DNA from: Hyphomicrobiales bacterium
GTDB lineage: Bacteria; Pseudomonadota; Alphaproteobacteria; Rhizobiales; Aestuariivirgaceae
Direction of reading: 5' to 3'
DNA length: 7,383 nt
Assembly (NCBI GenBank): GCA_013002595.1
Contig: JABDJG010000106.1
Span: 1-7,383 of the forward strand
Positions within the stretch are counted from its first letter, which is position 1. The number at the start of each line of letters is the position of its first letter. The position numbers were made by a program, and so were the translations under genes. The notes beneath the pieces are model-generated. The model did not search any database and was not told where the DNA came from. It saw only the letters and a list, made by a program, of their open reading frames with translations. Below are positions 6,615-7,383 of this stretch, piece after piece.

Positions 6615-7383
6615 TTACCAGTAATTGATGCGCGGCCATTGGCCCGTGATCGAACCGTCCGCTCCGATGATATTGTAGGCCTGATAGGCTGCCGCCGTCA
6701 TGCAGGCATGGTTGGGCAGAATGCGCAATTGCGAGCCGATTGAAAAGTCTTCAAATGCAATTGGCCGGCCGCTTTTTGTGCTGACCAGACCGTGCTCCTG
6801 ATTGACGCCTTCAACGACCAGGTCGTCGATCAGATGACCGTCTGCATCGCACACCAGGCCGAAGCCTGCATCGAAGTCGCGCCCGGCCGTACTGCGGTCC
6901 GCCGACAGCGCAAGCGCCCCGGCATCGACGATCAGCCGGTTCTTGTCCGGGTAAATGCCGTTGACCGTGGTCAGCACCGACAGCGCAATGTCGTTCACAT
7001 CGCAGCAACCAAGTCCGGCCTGAAAGGCGTCCCAGAACGTGTAGACACCGGCCCGCAATTCGCTGGCGCCATCGAACCGTTCGGCCCACAACAACGGTGG
7101 TGTCGAACCAAAGCTCGTCATCGGGCAGGGGATGCCTTCTGCTTCCAGCGCCGCCTTGGTTTCGCTGAGCGCGATGCGATGCTGTTCGCTGAGCGCGCGC
7201 ATCTCGTCTGGGCTCGTCAGGTCATAGGAATGGCCGCCATATGACATGATTCCGCACAAACGGACATGATTCTGTCCCTGCAGATATCGGCACAAGTCCA
7301 TGAAATGATTGCTCTTTGGGTGAATTCCAGCGCGATGGCCGTCAACATCGATCTCAACCACCAGCGGCAGCACAATATCAGCT
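6615..7383 (-). CDS. DSD1/D-threonine aldolase-like fold-III PLP enzyme (5' end outside window)
   Basis: The frame is open to the window edge and supplies the last 255 residues. The family is usually about 370-390 residues long, so the N-terminal third with the PLP-binding lysine is missing from view, and a GTG at 7373 is internal rather than the start. The visible part has the alanine-racemase-type barrel strand L-P-L-V-V-E-I-D-V-D-G-H-R-A-G, then G-I-M-S-Y-G-G-H, S-F-G-S-T-P-P, and E-L-R-A-G-V-Y-T-F-W-D. The terminal P-N-H-A-C carries the metal-binding His (6708-6710) and Cys (6702-6704). His-x-Cys is the D-serine dehydratase/3-hydroxyaspartate dehydratase form, whereas D-threonine aldolase is recalled to have His-x-Asp. 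It therefore probably dehydrates or cleaves a D- or 3-hydroxy-amino acid, using a divalent metal. It is the first visible gene of the minus-strand pair, 3 bases from the demethylase-like gene. Confidence 0.85.
   Translation of the reverse strand, partial: ADIVLPLVVEIDVDGHRAGIHPKSNHFMDLCRYLQGQNHVRLCGIMSYGGHSYDLTSPDEMRALSEQHRIALSETKAALEAEGIPCPMTSFGSTPPLLWAERFDGASELRAGVYTFWDAFQAGLGCCDVNDIALSVLTTVNGIYPDKNRLIVDAGALALSADRSTAGRDFDAGFGLVCDADGHLIDDLVVEGVNQEHGLVSTKSGRPIAFEDFSIGSQLRILPNHACMTAAAYQAYNIIGADGSITGQWPRINYW

Overview
The window looks like a chromosomal piece of an alphaproteobacterium, possibly marine or host-associated. The base composition is GC-rich, genes are packed with gaps of 20 bases or less, and the protein families are common in Rhizobiales/Rhodobacterales-type genomes. 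That assignment is an inference from family resemblance; no taxonomic marker is present. There are no RNA genes, mobile elements, CRISPR arrays or long repeats, and no intergenic stretch is longer than 20 bases.

Plus strand (1-4563): five genes form a tight, probably co-transcribed run. In order they are the last 48 codons of a DUF1194-type protein, an ornithine cyclodeaminase/mu-crystallin family reductase (160-1116), and a 663-residue TMADH/2,4-dienoyl-CoA-reductase-like iron-sulfur flavoprotein that overlaps it by 8 bases (1109-3100). These are followed by a DddQ-type cupin with the complete DMSP-lyase residue pattern (about 3117-3749) and a membrane-anchored alpha/beta hydrolase (3763-4563). 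The promoter must lie upstream of the window.

Minus strand (7383-4584): two genes converge on this run and end 20 bases from it. They are the C-terminal two thirds of a DSD1/D-threonine-aldolase-like PLP enzyme (7383-6615) and, 3 bases further on, a second large flavoprotein of 675 residues (6611-4584). The latter most resembles dimethylglycine demethylase DgcA and N-methylproline demethylase StcD. Its promoter is also outside the window.

Read together, the two demethylase-like flavoproteins, the imine (ketimine) reductase, the fold-III PLP enzyme and the DMSP-lyase-like cupin suggest breakdown of a methylated osmolyte or N-methyl amino acid (betaine, N-methylproline, DMSP or a relative). 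The flavoproteins would remove methyl groups or oxidise the amine, the cyclodeaminase homologue would reduce a cyclic or linear imine to an amino acid, and the PLP enzyme would process a D- or hydroxy-amino acid. Substrates cannot be fixed from sequence alone.
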